DNA of 64,000 nucleotides from G965250275 sp965250275 (GTDB lineage: Bacteria > Pseudomonadota > Alphaproteobacteria > Rhodobacterales > Rhodobacteraceae), in NCBI GenBank assembly GCA_965250275.1, contig OZ252297.1, positions 4,402,001 through 4,466,000 of the forward strand. Reading direction: 5' to 3'. Below are positions 42,464 to 51,863 of the stretch, piece after piece; the stretch's first letter is position 1, and every line of letters starts with the position of its first letter. The position numbers and the translations under genes are program-made. The notes below the pieces were generated by a model, which did no database searches, had not been told where the DNA came from, and saw only the letters and a list, made by a program, of their open reading frames with translations.

Positions 42464-45423
42464 CCGAACAAAGTCCCAACGACCAGTTCCACGCTTCCAG
42501 CTTCATGCAGGGGCACAACGCTGAGTATCTTGAGCAGCTCTATGCGCAATATGCGTCAGACCCTAACGCCGTGGACGGGGCATGGGCAGAGTTTTTCCGT
42601 CAGATGGGCGACGCGGAACTTGACGTGAAAGCCGAAGCACAGGGCCCCTCATGGGCGCGCACAGACTGGCCCCCGATGCCCACCGATGATCTGACCAGTG
42701 CACTGACGGGCGAGTGGGCTGAGGCCGCGGTCGAAATGAAAGCCGCCGGCACCAAGATCAAGGCCAAGGCGGACGAGACAGGCGTCAAGGTGTCTGACGA
42801 TGCGATCAAACGCGCTGTTCTGGACTCGATCCGGGCATTGATGCTCATCCGAGCCTATCGTATCCGGGGTCATCTGGTGGCCGATCTCGACCCTCTGGGC
42901 ATGCGCGATCAAACCCCGCACCCGGAGTTGGACCCAAAGACCTATGGGTTCTCTGACGCCGACATGGACCGTCCCGTCTTCATAGACAACGTTCTGGGCT
43001 TGCAGGTCGCGAGCATTCGCCAGATCATTGAAATCGTGAAACGCACGTATTGCGGCACCTTTGCTCTGCAATACATGCACATTTCGAACCCTGAAGAAGC
43101 GGCCTGGCTGAAAGAGCGGATCGAGGGTTTCGGCAAAGAAGTCAGCTTCACCCGTGAAGGGCGGAAGGCCATTTTGAACAAGATGGTCGAAGCCGAAGGT
43201 TTCGAGAAATTCCTGCACGTGAAGTACATGGGAACCAAACGCTTTGGCCTGGATGGCGGCGAAAGCCTGATCCCTGCCATGGAGCAGATCATCAAACGCG
43301 GCGGCGCGCTGGGGGTCAGGGATATCGTGATCGGTATGCCGCACCGGGGCCGGCTGTCCGTTTTGGCCAATGTGATGGCCAAACCCTACCGGGCGATCTT
43401 CAACGAGTTCCAGGGGGGCAGTTTCAAACCCGAGGACGTGGATGGCTCCGGCGATGTGAAGTACCATCTCGGTGCTTCATCGGACCGGGAGTTTGACGGC
43501 AACACTGTGCACCTTTCACTGACCGCGAACCCTTCTCACCTCGAAGCCGTAAACCCGGTTGTTCTGGGCAAAGCACGGGCCAAGCAGGATCAGCTTAACG
43601 ATCAAGACCGCACTGCCGTTCTGCCAATCCTGCTGCACGGCGATGCCGCGTTTGCGGGCCAAGGCGTGGTCGCCGAATGTTTCGGGCTATCCGGTTTGCG
43701 GGGCCACAAGACCGGCGGCACCATGCATATCGTGGTCAACAACCAGATCGGGTTCACCACCGCGCCGCACTTCTCGCGGTCGTCCCCCTACCCGACCGAC
43801 ATCGCGCTGATGGTCGAGGCGCCAATCTTTCACGTTAACGGAGACGATCCCGAAGCGGTGGTTCATGCGGCCAAGGTGGCCACCGAGTTCCGCCAGAAAT
43901 TCCACAAAGACGTCGTGATCGACATGTTCTGCTATCGCCGGTTTGGACACAACGAAGGCGATGAGCCGATGTTCACCAACCCGATCATGTACAAGAAGAT
44001 CAAGACCCACAAAACGACGCTCAGCCTCTACACCGAACGTCTTGTCAGGGATGGCCTGATCCCCGAGGGCGAAATCGAGGACATGAAGACAGCGTTTCAG
44101 GCCTATCTGAATGACGAGTTCGAGGCCGGAAAGGATTACCGCCCGAACAAAGCAGACTGGCTGGATGGACGTTGGTCCCACCTGGACCGCAACAAGGAAG
44201 AGTATGTCCGCGGACAGACCTCGATTTCGCAAGAAACGTTTGACCAGATCGGACAGGCTCTGACCCGGGTGCCGGATGGCTTCCCGATTCACCGAACGGT
44301 TGGCCGTTTGCTGGAAACCAAAAAAGAGATGTTCGACACCGGCAAAGGATTCGATTGGGCCACCGGCGAAGTCCTTGCCTTCGGTTCCCTGCTGACCGAA
44401 GGGTACCCGGTTCGGCTGGCCGGGCAGGACAGCACGCGCGGCACATTCAGCCAGCGACACTCCGGGATCGTCAATCAGGACACCGAAGAGCGCTATTATC
44501 CGCTCAACCACATTCGCGAAGGTCAGAGCCGCTACGAAGTGATCGACTCCATGCTTTCGGAATACGCGGTGCTGGGATTCGAGTACGGCTTCTCGCTAGC
44601 AGAACCGAATGCCCTGACCCTCTGGGAGGCGCAGTTCGGCGATTTCGCCAATGGCGCTCAGATCATGTTCGACCAGTTCATCTCTTCCGGCGAGAGCAAG
44701 TGGTTGCGGATGTCGGGCCTCGTTTGCCTCCTGCCCCACGGATTTGAGGGCCAGGGGCCCGAGCACTCCTCCGCACGATTGGAACGGTTCCTGCAGATGT
44801 GCGGTCAGGACAACTGGATCATCGCCAACTGCACGACCCCGGCAAACTACTTTCATATTCTGCGTAGACAGATTCACCGATCATTCCGAAAACCGCTCAT
44901 CTTGATGACGCCGAAATCGCTCCTGCGACACAAACTTGCTGTGTCCCAAACCAGCGACTTTACAGATGGGTCTTCGTTCCACCGGGTCCTTTGGGATGAC
45001 GCGCAACAGGGGAACTCCGACACCAAGCTTGTGAAGGACGACAAGATCAAACGCGTGGTGATGTGTTCGGGCAAGGTCTATTTCGACTTGCTGGAGGAAC
45101 GTGATGCGCGCGGTATCGACGACATCTACCTGCTTCGGGTCGAGCAGTTTTACCCTTTCCCCGCGATTTCGCTGGTCAAGGAGCTCGAACGGTTCAAGGG
45201 CGCTGAAGTAATCTGGTGCCAGGAAGAACCCAAGAACCAGGGCGCATGGCAATTCATCGAACCCAGCATCGAATGGGTATTGGGACGTATTGAAGCCAAA
45301 CACCGCCGCCCGGTCTATGTCGGGCGCGCAACCTCCGCTTCTCCGGCCACCGGTCTGGCGAGCCAACACAAAGCACAACAACAGGCGCTCGTGAACGAAG
45401 CGCTGACGATCAAAGGAAACTGA
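42460..45423 (+). CDS. sucA: 2-oxoglutarate dehydrogenase E1 component
   Basis: Thiamine-diphosphate-dependent decarboxylation of 2-oxoglutarate and transfer to lipoate. It has 987 residues, normal for alphaproteobacterial OdhA/SucA. The N-terminal segment HASSFMQGHNAEYLEQLYAQ is the E2-contact region; GMPHRGRLSVLANVMAKP, HLGASSDREFDGNTVHLSLTANPSHLEAVNPVV and GHNEGDEP belong to the TPP and substrate site. It overlaps the DUF805 gene by four bases and is followed three bases later by sucB. Confidence 0.98.
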   Translation: MTEQSPNDQFHASSFMQGHNAEYLEQLYAQYASDPNAVDGAWAEFFRQMGDAELDVKAEAQGPSWARTDWPPMPTDDLTSALTGEWAEAAVEMKAAGTKIKAKADETGVKVSDDAIKRAVLDSIRALMLIRAYRIRGHLVADLDPLGMRDQTPHPELDPKTYGFSDADMDRPVFIDNVLGLQVASIRQIIEIVKRTYCGTFALQYMHISNPEEAAWLKERIEGFGKEVSFTREGRKAILNKMVEAEGFEKFLHVKYMGTKRFGLDGGESLIPAMEQIIKRGGALGVRDIVIGMPHRGRLSVLANVMAKPYRAIFNEFQGGSFKPEDVDGSGDVKYHLGASSDREFDGNTVHLSLTANPSHLEAVNPVVLGKARAKQDQLNDQDRTAVLPILLHGDAAFAGQGVVAECFGLSGLRGHKTGGTMHIVVNNQIGFTTAPHFSRSSPYPTDIALMVEAPIFHVNGDDPEAVVHAAKVATEFRQKFHKDVVIDMFCYRRFGHNEGDEPMFTNPIMYKKIKTHKTTLSLYTERLVRDGLIPEGEIEDMKTAFQAYLNDEFEAGKDYRPNKADWLDGRWSHLDRNKEEYVRGQTSISQETFDQIGQALTRVPDGFPIHRTVGRLLETKKEMFDTGKGFDWATGEVLAFGSLLTEGYPVRLAGQDSTRGTFSQRHSGIVNQDTEERYYPLNHIREGQSRYEVIDSMLSEYAVLGFEYGFSLAEPNALTLWEAQFGDFANGAQIMFDQFISSGESKWLRMSGLVCLLPHGFEGQGPEHSSARLERFLQMCGQDNWIIANCTTPANYFHILRRQIHRSFRKPLILMTPKSLLRHKLAVSQTSDFTDGSSFHRVLWDDAQQGNSDTKLVKDDKIKRVVMCSGKVYFDLLEERDARGIDDIYLLRVEQFYPFPAISLVKELERFKGAEVIWCQEEPKNQGAWQFIEPSIEWVLGRIEAKHRRPVYVGRATSASPATGLASQHKAQQQALVNEALTIKGN

Positions 45424-45426
45424 GCG

Positions 45427-46965
45427 ATGACAATCGAAGTCCGCGTCCCCACACTGGGAGAGTCCGTGACCGAGGCCACCGTGGCAACCTGGTTCAAGAA
45501 ACCGGGCGACGCCGTCGCAGTGGATGAGATGCTGTGTGAGCTGGAGACTGACAAAGTCACCGTCGAAGTGCCCAGCCCCACGGCCGGCACCATGGGCGAG
45601 ATCGTCGCCGCAGAGGGCGAAACTGTCGGGGTTGACGCCCTGCTGGCCACGATCTCTGAAGGGGCCGGAGCGCCGCAAGGGGACGCGCCCAGTGCGGCCG
45701 AGAAAAGCGCGCCCGAACCCTCCGCCGCGCCAGCAGCGCCAGTTGCATCGGGCGGCAGTACGGATGTGATGGTTCCCACACTCGGCGAGTCTGTCACCGA
45801 GGCGACCGTCAGCACATGGTTCAAAGCAGTCGGCGATGCGGTCGCGCAGGACGAAATGCTCTGCGAGCTGGAGACTGACAAGGTCAGTGTCGAGGTCCCT
45901 GCCCCAGTCGCGGGTGTGCTGGCGGAAATCGTGGCTCCGGAAGGTGCCACCGTCGATGCATCGGCAAAACTGGCGGTGATTTCCGGCTCGGGCGCCGGTG
46001 CCGCATCAGAGCCTGCCGCCGCAGCAGCTCCAGCACCTGCGGCTGCACCGGCAGCAGGTGGGAAGGACGTCGAAAATGCGCCCTCTGCGCAGAAAGCGAT
46101 GGCCGCAGCTGGGCTGAGCCCGGATGCCGTGACCGGGACCGGGCGCGATGGCCGCATCATGAAGGAAGATGTGCAAAAAGCACTCACCGCCCCTGCCACT
46201 GCGGCAGCCCCGGCCACGGCCCCTGCGCCAGCTGCACCACGGGCCCCCGTACCCGCGGATGACGCGGCGCGCGAGGAGCGGGTTAAGATGACCCGGCTGC
46301 GCCAGACCATCGCCAGAAGGCTCAAAGACGCACAAAACACTGCTGCCATTCTGACCACGTACAATGAAGTCGACATGACCGAGGTCATGTCCTTGCGCAG
46401 CCAGTACAAAGACCAGTTTGAGAAGAAACACGGTGTGCGACTGGGCTTCATGTCCTTCTTCACGAAGGCGTGCTGCCACGCGCTGCGCGAAGTGCCGGAA
46501 GTCAACGCAGAGATCGACGGTACCGACATCGTGTACAAGAACTTCGTGCATATGGGCGTCGCGGCCGGAACCCCGCAGGGCCTCGTGGTGCCGGTGATCC
46601 GCGATGCGGACCAGATGAGCTTTGCCGAGATCGAGAAATCGATTGCAGAAAAGGGCAAGCGCGCCCGCGATGGCAAGCTCAGTATGGCGGAGATGCAGGG
46701 CGGGACGTTCACCATTTCGAATGGCGGGGTCTATGGCTCGCTGATGAGTTCGCCCATCCTCAACCCGCCGCAATCGGGAATCCTGGGGATGCACAAGATC
46801 CAGGATCGCCCGATGGTGATCGGCGGAGAAATCAAGATCCGACCCATGATGTATGTCGCGCTTTCTTACGACCACCGGATCGTGGACGGCAAAGGCGCCG
46901 TGACCTTCCTGGTGCGCGTGAAAGAGGCGCTGGAAGATCCCCGCCGGTTGCTGATGGACCTCTGA
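45427..46965 (+). CDS. sucB: dihydrolipoyllysine succinyltransferase (E2), two lipoyl domains
   Basis: Core enzyme of the 2-oxoglutarate dehydrogenase complex. It has 512 residues and, unlike most E2o proteins with one lipoyl domain, carries two in tandem: about 1-78 with Lys43 in ETDKVTVEV, and about 113-190 with Lys152 in ETDKVSVEV. Ala/Pro-rich linkers follow. The E3-binding domain lies at about 217-255 (APSAQKAMAAAGLSPDAVTGTG), then the catalytic domain with DHRIVDGKGAVTFL near the end. I believe double-lipoyl SucB occurs in Rhodobacteraceae, but the E. coli enzyme has one. It directly follows sucA. Confidence 0.96.
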   Translation: MTIEVRVPTLGESVTEATVATWFKKPGDAVAVDEMLCELETDKVTVEVPSPTAGTMGEIVAAEGETVGVDALLATISEGAGAPQGDAPSAAEKSAPEPSAAPAAPVASGGSTDVMVPTLGESVTEATVSTWFKAVGDAVAQDEMLCELETDKVSVEVPAPVAGVLAEIVAPEGATVDASAKLAVISGSGAGAASEPAAAAAPAPAAAPAAGGKDVENAPSAQKAMAAAGLSPDAVTGTGRDGRIMKEDVQKALTAPATAAAPATAPAPAAPRAPVPADDAAREERVKMTRLRQTIARRLKDAQNTAAILTTYNEVDMTEVMSLRSQYKDQFEKKHGVRLGFMSFFTKACCHALREVPEVNAEIDGTDIVYKNFVHMGVAAGTPQGLVVPVIRDADQMSFAEIEKSIAEKGKRARDGKLSMAEMQGGTFTISNGGVYGSLMSSPILNPPQSGILGMHKIQDRPMVIGGEIKIRPMMYVALSYDHRIVDGKGAVTFLVRVKEALEDPRRLLMDL

Positions 46966-47004
46966 ACCTCAACGCCCCTTTGAACGCCCCGAAGACGAGA
47001 CGAG

Positions 47005-47394
47005 ATGACCCCCGAACTCACCGCCCTCGCCCTTGCCGCCCTGTTGCAGGTTCTGCAATTCACCCTCTATTCGGTGACTGCGAACCGGCAAGTCGGAACC
47101 CGAACGGCCTTGAGCCCGCGCGATACGCCGGTCGTCCTCAAGGGCCGAACGGGCCGGGTTCAACGGGCAATGAACAACCATTTCGAGGGGCTGATCCTGT
47201 TCACGATTGCCGTAGTAGTGGTCACGCTCAGCGGTCAGGCCACATTGTTCACAGCCATTTGCGCCTGGGTCTACCTGATCGCCCGCATTTTCTATGTCCC
47301 TGCCTATGTGATGGGCCTGAACCCGTGGCGAAGCGTGATATGGTTCGTCGGCTTCACCGCGACGGTTTTGATCCTGCTCGCTTCTTTGATTTGA
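47005..47394 (+). CDS. MAPEG-family membrane protein
   Basis: A 129-residue integral membrane protein with four hydrophobic helices, as in the MAPEG family (microsomal glutathione S-transferase-like). It begins MTPELTALALAALLQVLQFTLYSVTANRQVG and contains GRVQRAMNNHFEGLILFTIAVVVV, whose RxxNxxE pattern is the conserved MAPEG motif for glutathione binding, and the AWVYLIARIFYVPAYV block. The substrate is unknown. It sits between sucB and lpd on the same strand, with CGAGACGAG before the ATG, and is probably co-transcribed with the 2-oxoglutarate dehydrogenase genes. Confidence 0.85.
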   Translation: MTPELTALALAALLQVLQFTLYSVTANRQVGTRTALSPRDTPVVLKGRTGRVQRAMNNHFEGLILFTIAVVVVTLSGQATLFTAICAWVYLIARIFYVPAYVMGLNPWRSVIWFVGFTATVLILLASLI

Positions 47395-47463
47395 CCTGTT
47401 ACACTTTTGCATTGGCGCCACTCCGCGCCACCGGCACTGCTTCACTCTGACGAGGAGACCCCC

Positions 47464-48852
47464 ATGGCCAACTACGACGTCATTATCATCGGCTCCGGCC
47501 CCGGTGGCTATGTCTGCGCCATAAGATGCGCACAACTCGGTCTGAAGACAGCCTGCGTCGAAGGGCGTGAGACCTTGGGGGGAACCTGCCTGAACGTGGG
47601 CTGCATCCCGTCCAAGGCGCTGCTGCATGCCTCGCACATGTTGCACGAAGCAGAGCACAACTTCGCCACCATGGGTTTGAAGGGCAAGGCGCCCTCGGTC
47701 GATTGGAAGCAGATGCTGACCTACAAAGAAGACACCATCGGGCAAAACACCAAGGGCATCGAATTTCTGTTCAAGAAGAACAAGATCGACTGGCTCAAAG
47801 GATGGGGCTCGATCCCCGAAGCCGGCAAGGTCAAGGTCGGCGACGAGGTCCACACGGCCAAGAACATCATTGTGGCGAGTGGATCGGAACCTGCCTCTCT
47901 TCCCGGTGTCGAAGTCGATGAGAAAACTGTGGTGACTTCCACTGGCGCGCTGGAACTGGGCAAAGTCCCCAAGAAGATGGTGGTGATCGGCGCCGGCGTC
48001 ATTGGTCTGGAACTGGGCAGCGTCTACAGCCGCCTGGGCGCGGAAGTCACGGTCATCGAGTTCCTTGATGCCATCACACCGGGAATGGATGCGGAGGTTC
48101 AAAAGACCTTCCAGCGTATTCTGAAAAAGCAGGGCATGAAATTCATCATGGGTGCCGCGGTCCAGAAAACCGAAGTCTCCCGGTCCAAAGCTAAAGTCAC
48201 ATACAAACTTCGCAAGGACGACAGCGAACATATTCTTGACGCAGATACCGTTCTGGTCGCCACGGGACGCAAGCCTTACACCGAGGGCCTTGGGCTTGAG
48301 GATCTCGGCGTGAAGATCTCGCCGCGCGGGCAGATCGAAGTGGACGCACACTGGCAGACCAATGTGCCTGGCATCTACGCGATCGGGGATTGCATTGACG
48401 GGCCCATGCTGGCGCACAAAGCCGAAGACGAAGGTATGGCCGCAGCCGAACAGGTGGCGGGCAAGCTGGGACATGTGAACTACGGCGTGATCCCCGGCGT
48501 CATTTACACCCATCCCGAAGTTGCGAACGTTGGCGAAACCGAACAAACGCTGAAGGAACAGGGACGCAGCTACAAAGTTGGCAAGTTCTCATTCATGGGG
48601 AACGGCCGTGCCAAGGCGAACTTTGCCGGAGACGGGTTTGTGAAAATTCTGGCCGACAAGGAGACTGACCGCATTCTTGGCGCTCATATCATCGGCCCGG
48701 CCGCAGGGGATCTGATCCACGAGATCTGCGTCGCCATGGAGTTCGGTGCAGCCGCCGAGGACCTCGCCATGACATGCCACGCACATCCAACTTATTCCGA
48801 AGCGGTGCGCGAAGCGGCGCTGGCTTGTGGAGACGGCCCGATCCACGCCTGA
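47464..48852 (+). CDS. lpd: dihydrolipoyl dehydrogenase (E3)
   Basis: FAD-dependent reoxidation of dihydrolipoyl groups with NAD. It has 462 residues. YDVIIIGSGPGGYVCAIRCAQLG binds FAD; the redox disulfide is Cys42-Cys47 in GGTCLNVGCIPSKALLHAS; VVIGAGVIGLELGSVYSRLG binds NAD; and the C-terminal catalytic His/Glu lie in HAHPTYSEAVREAAL. CGAGGAG precedes the ATG. It completes the E1-E2-E3 set of this operon. A hairpin at 48919-48934 follows before the GMC gene. Confidence 0.97.
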   Translation: MANYDVIIIGSGPGGYVCAIRCAQLGLKTACVEGRETLGGTCLNVGCIPSKALLHASHMLHEAEHNFATMGLKGKAPSVDWKQMLTYKEDTIGQNTKGIEFLFKKNKIDWLKGWGSIPEAGKVKVGDEVHTAKNIIVASGSEPASLPGVEVDEKTVVTSTGALELGKVPKKMVVIGAGVIGLELGSVYSRLGAEVTVIEFLDAITPGMDAEVQKTFQRILKKQGMKFIMGAAVQKTEVSRSKAKVTYKLRKDDSEHILDADTVLVATGRKPYTEGLGLEDLGVKISPRGQIEVDAHWQTNVPGIYAIGDCIDGPMLAHKAEDEGMAAAEQVAGKLGHVNYGVIPGVIYTHPEVANVGETEQTLKEQGRSYKVGKFSFMGNGRAKANFAGDGFVKILADKETDRILGAHIIGPAAGDLIHEICVAMEFGAAAEDLAMTCHAHPTYSEAVREAALACGDGPIHA

Positions 48853-48918
48853 CCCTGCGTCACGCAACTCCGGTAGGTTTGATTTCCACCGCGCGGGCAC
48901 CCATGTTCAAATAATGAT

Positions 48919-48939
48919 CCCGGGTCTGCCCGGGGCGAT
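48919..48939 (+). terminator. CCCGGG hairpin downstream of lpd
   Basis: CCCGGG-TCTG-CCCGGG (48919-48934) forms a 6-bp all-G/C stem with a tetraloop, followed by GCGATATTTTCT. The U-stretch is delayed by a few bases, so efficiency is uncertain. It lies between lpd and the GMC oxidoreductase and may separate their transcription. Confidence 0.4.
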
Positions 48940-48962
48940 ATTTTCTGGGAGGAAATCAAATA

Positions 48963-50798
48963 ATGTCAGATGCTTATGATTTCGTCGTCGTGGGCGGCGG
49001 ATCGGCTGGCGCCGTGATTGCCACACGATTGAGCGAAGACCCGAAATGCCGCGTTGCCCTTGTCGAGGCGGGTGACAGGCCCCCCGATCATGAGCTGATG
49101 CCCGCAGCGGTCGCGAGCCTGCAACTGGACCCGGAAACCGATTGGATGTTCACCGCAGACCCCGGCAATGCGGGCCTTGGGCTGCGAGACAATCTGATGC
49201 CCGTGCCAAGGGGCAAGATGCTCGGTGGGTCTTCGGGTCTGAACTACATGGCCTATGTGCGCGGACACCCTGGTGATTTTGATGCCTGGGCCGCGAATGG
49301 TGCCGCGGGCTGGAGTTATGAGGACGTACTACCCTACTTCATCAAAAGCGAAGACCTGACACCCAGTAATGAGATTTCGGTGGACGGAGACGCGCATGGC
49401 ACAGGCGGCCCGTTGGGCGTTTCAGTGCGCTCTCCGGTCATTCCAGCATCGCGCGATTTCGTCGCCTCCGCCGAAGCCACAGGCATGGCGCGCGGAGATT
49501 ACAATGGACGCGATCGCGGCGGACCATCGGGCGTGACGTCTCTTTTTCAGACGACGACGCGAAACGGCATGCGCTCCAGTACCTATCGGGCCTTCCTGCA
49601 GGGCGCGACGGAAGGCCGCCCAAACCTCGACATCATCACCCGTGCGCAGGTTACGCGAGTGCTTTTGTCTGATGATGCGGAAGCTCCGGTCGCAACCGGG
49701 ATCGAGTATCGGAGTGATGACGGATCGCTGCATCACATCTCTGCATCCCGCGATGTTATCCTGAGCGCCGGCGCCGTCGGATCACCGCAGATCCTGATGC
49801 TGTCCGGTATTGGGCCACGTCGCGAACTCGAGTCAGTGGGCGTCGAATGCCTGCATGAGCTGCCCGGCGTTGGAAAACATCTCAAAGATCACTTGCATTG
49901 TGCCTTGTTCTTTAAGGCGCCGGGCATCGGTGTTCAGGTGGCCGAGGTCGGGGTATCAGCAGGCCCGGATGCCCTGCGCGCGCCTGCCGGTCCGCTGCCT
50001 GCGGACCCCGCAGATGACGATTCCTTGCCCCCAGAACTGGCGGGTCTAAAGGCAGAGGCAGAACGCCGTCTGGGGCAATGGGCTGAAACAGGTGAAAGCC
50101 TTGTGTCATCTTCGCTCTACGACGCCGTGGCGTTCTTCTCGACTGGGCTTGGGGACGCCCATAGCCACGATGCCCAGATCGGCTATGTGCCTTGCGGATA
50201 TGACGCCGGCTTGTTGGGTGACCGGCTGCGGATTGATCTCTCAACCTTCTTCGAAGACGCTGACAGTACGCTGGCACCAGATCAGGAAAACATGATCCTG
50301 CTGGCCAACCCGGTTCTGCCCCACAGCACAGGAGAGATCGTGCTTGCCAGTTCCGACCCGGTGGCCGCACCGGAAATTCGGATGAACTATTACTCCGATC
50401 CGCACGATCTGAAGGTCATGGTCGCTGTGATGCGAAAGTGTCTCGATATCGTCGACAACTGGACAGGCGAGATCAAACCCGGCCCGTTGAACGTGCCGCC
50501 GGAGTTGGCCAAGAAGCATGGTTATGTGCCAGGTGAGCCGCCAAGTGACGCACTGCTCGAAAACATGGCGCTTCACTATTCCACCACGGTCTACCACTTG
50601 TGCTCAACGTGCCGGATCGGCGATGTGGTCGATCACGATCTGAAAGTGAAGGGCGTTGCCAATCTGCGTGTGGCGGACGCCAGTGTTATGCCCGACATTA
50701 TCAGCGGAAACACCAATGCCGCATCGATTATGATCGGTGAAAAAGCGGCTGACATCGTTTCAGGCGATCACGGGTTGTCGCGTGCGACTGCGGCCTGA
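48963..50798 (+). CDS. GMC-family oxidoreductase (choline dehydrogenase-like)
   Basis: A 611-residue FAD-dependent alcohol dehydrogenase/oxidase. FVVVGGGSAGAVIATRLSED (7-26) binds FAD. LGGSSGLNYMAYVRGHPGDFDAWA and GAVGSPQILMLSGIGPRRELESVG are the two GMC signatures. The C-terminal region reads YHLCSTCRIGDVVDHDLKVKG rather than the usual YHPxGTCRMG, and SGNTNAASIMIGEKAA closes the family pattern. The catalytic His is kept, but the variant loop and a long insertion (about 320-380) make the substrate unclear. No betaine genes lie nearby, so a choline role is not supported. It follows lpd by 110 bp with GGGAGG before the ATG. Confidence 0.88.
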   Translation: MSDAYDFVVVGGGSAGAVIATRLSEDPKCRVALVEAGDRPPDHELMPAAVASLQLDPETDWMFTADPGNAGLGLRDNLMPVPRGKMLGGSSGLNYMAYVRGHPGDFDAWAANGAAGWSYEDVLPYFIKSEDLTPSNEISVDGDAHGTGGPLGVSVRSPVIPASRDFVASAEATGMARGDYNGRDRGGPSGVTSLFQTTTRNGMRSSTYRAFLQGATEGRPNLDIITRAQVTRVLLSDDAEAPVATGIEYRSDDGSLHHISASRDVILSAGAVGSPQILMLSGIGPRRELESVGVECLHELPGVGKHLKDHLHCALFFKAPGIGVQVAEVGVSAGPDALRAPAGPLPADPADDDSLPPELAGLKAEAERRLGQWAETGESLVSSSLYDAVAFFSTGLGDAHSHDAQIGYVPCGYDAGLLGDRLRIDLSTFFEDADSTLAPDQENMILLANPVLPHSTGEIVLASSDPVAAPEIRMNYYSDPHDLKVMVAVMRKCLDIVDNWTGEIKPGPLNVPPELAKKHGYVPGEPPSDALLENMALHYSTTVYHLCSTCRIGDVVDHDLKVKGVANLRVADASVMPDIISGNTNAASIMIGEKAADIVSGDHGLSRATAA

Positions 50799-50808
50799 GC
50801 ACTTATCG

Positions 50809-50838
50809 ACAACGGCGGTCCTGAACCGCCGTTGTTTT
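50809..50838 (+). terminator. rho-independent terminator after GMC gene
   Basis: ACAACGGCGGT (50809-50819) and ACCGCCGTTGT (50825-50835) form a perfect 11-bp stem with a 5-base loop, followed by TTTT. It begins 10 bases after the GMC stop. This is the clearest intrinsic terminator in the window. Confidence 0.88.
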
Positions 50839-50914
50839 GCCATCGCAACATCGAGCACGGAAACCAGAGTTCGCGCGTCCGTGTCCCAAAGCCCGGCCAT
50901 CCTGCGTTGTTGCC

Positions 50915-51253
50915 ATGGCTAAGAACCGGCTCTTCTGGGTGATTTTCACGATTTGGCTGCTCGCCTATCTCGGCTCGGTCATGGCCTTTGCACTCACTGA
51001 ACCGACCGGAGACGGGTTCACCCGCGGTCTGAACAAACTGGCACAGTTCGCCATGTGGCAAACCTTGGCCGCCGCCATAGCTGTCGTCGCGCTCTTTTTG
51101 GGGCGGGGGGTCAGTTGGTGGCGTTGGGTCCCCATCGGGTTGACAATTGCCCTAGTGGTTGCGCTGGTCGCCAGCCTCGCTTTTGCGCGCTATAGCAGCT
51201 CAGACGCCCCACCATACCAACCACCGGGACCAGTAACTGCCCCAGCGGATTGA
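50915..51253 (+). CDS. small three-helix membrane protein
   Basis: A 112-residue protein with three hydrophobic stretches: NRLFWVIFTIWLLAYLGSVMAFAL (about 4-27), MWQTLAAAIAVVALFLG (about 47-63) and WVPIGLTIALVVALVASLAFA (about 71-91). The C-terminus is Pro-rich (PPYQPPGPVTAPAD). I do not recognise a family. The ATG at 50915 is the most sensible start by hydrophobicity, although no clear ribosome site precedes it. It lies just after the GMC terminator and converges with the PPOX gene. Confidence 0.65.
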   Translation: MAKNRLFWVIFTIWLLAYLGSVMAFALTEPTGDGFTRGLNKLAQFAMWQTLAAAIAVVALFLGRGVSWWRWVPIGLTIALVVALVASLAFARYSSSDAPPYQPPGPVTAPAD

Positions 51254-51257
51254 ACTG

Positions 51258-51863
51258 CTACCACATGGTTTTAGCTGCGCGTGCGCCCCAGGCATCGTCG
51301 TAGGGTTGTCCGCCCTCTTCCCCTGCGGTCATCTCTGCCAGAATTTCTCCGGCCGTTGGCAAATCCATGCGCTTCTCAAGGCCCCGCCACAGATCGGCAC
51401 GCATCAGCGCCCGGGCGCACTGCGTATAGATCTCACCGATTTGGATTAAGATGACAGTCGCTGGCTGGCGCTCGTTCTTCTCAAACCGCGCCCGAAGATC
51501 GCGATCCTGTGTCAGCCGTGCCTTGCCGTTCAGTCGCACTACCGTATTCGAGCCCGCGATCATGAACGTCAGGGACACCCGGCCGTCTGAGACAATGTTT
51601 CGCAGAGAGTCCAACCGGTTGTTCCCGCGCCAGTCAGGCATCGCCAGCGTGCCGGGATCAAGTTCCAGCACTGTGGGCCCGTCATCCCCGCGCGGACTGG
51701 CGTCGGTCCCGTCCGGTCCAACCGTCGACAACACGCAAAACCGCGAGGCCATGATCCATTTCCGATAGAGCGGGGTCAAGTGTCCCGCGACCTTTCGCAA
51801 TGCCGGGGCCCCGGGTTCACCATAGAGCGCCTCAAGCGCGCTGATGTCCTCAATGAACTCCAT
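51258..51863 (-). CDS. FMN-binding pyridoxamine 5'-phosphate oxidase-like protein
   Basis: A 201-residue split-beta-barrel (PPOX) protein. The segment WIMASRFCVLSTVGPDGTDASPRGD is the typical FMN-contact beginning, and VLELDPGTLAMPDWRGNNRLDSLRNIVSDGRVSLTFMI and TVVRLNGKARLT complete the fold. This resembles the MSMEG_1061-type FMN-dependent subgroup rather than PdxH. The start overlaps the end of plsC by 14 bases, so the two are probably co-transcribed. The reduced substrate is unknown. Confidence 0.85.
   Translation of the reverse strand: MEFIEDISALEALYGEPGAPALRKVAGHLTPLYRKWIMASRFCVLSTVGPDGTDASPRGDDGPTVLELDPGTLAMPDWRGNNRLDSLRNIVSDGRVSLTFMIAGSNTVVRLNGKARLTQDRDLRARFEKNERQPATVILIQIGEIYTQCARALMRADLWRGLEKRMDLPTAGEILAEMTAGEEGGQPYDDAWGARAAKTMW

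Noticed and set aside
45315..46715. 466-residue Ala/Ser-rich frame opposite sucB
   Set aside because: It mirrors the Ala/Pro linkers of SucB; low complexity and no start signal.
46969..48546. 525-residue open frame opposite lpd
   Set aside because: Shadow of dihydrolipoyl dehydrogenase; rich in His, Gln and Arg and lacking recognisable domains.
48919..48939. Strong terminator after lpd
   Set aside because: The CCCGGG hairpin is only 6 bp with a delayed U-run; reported as a weak candidate rather than a firm terminator.
48963..50798. Naming the GMC oxidoreductase betA (choline dehydrogenase)
   Set aside because: No betaine aldehyde dehydrogenase or choline uptake gene is near, and the C-terminal motif YHLCSTCRIG differs from that of BetA.
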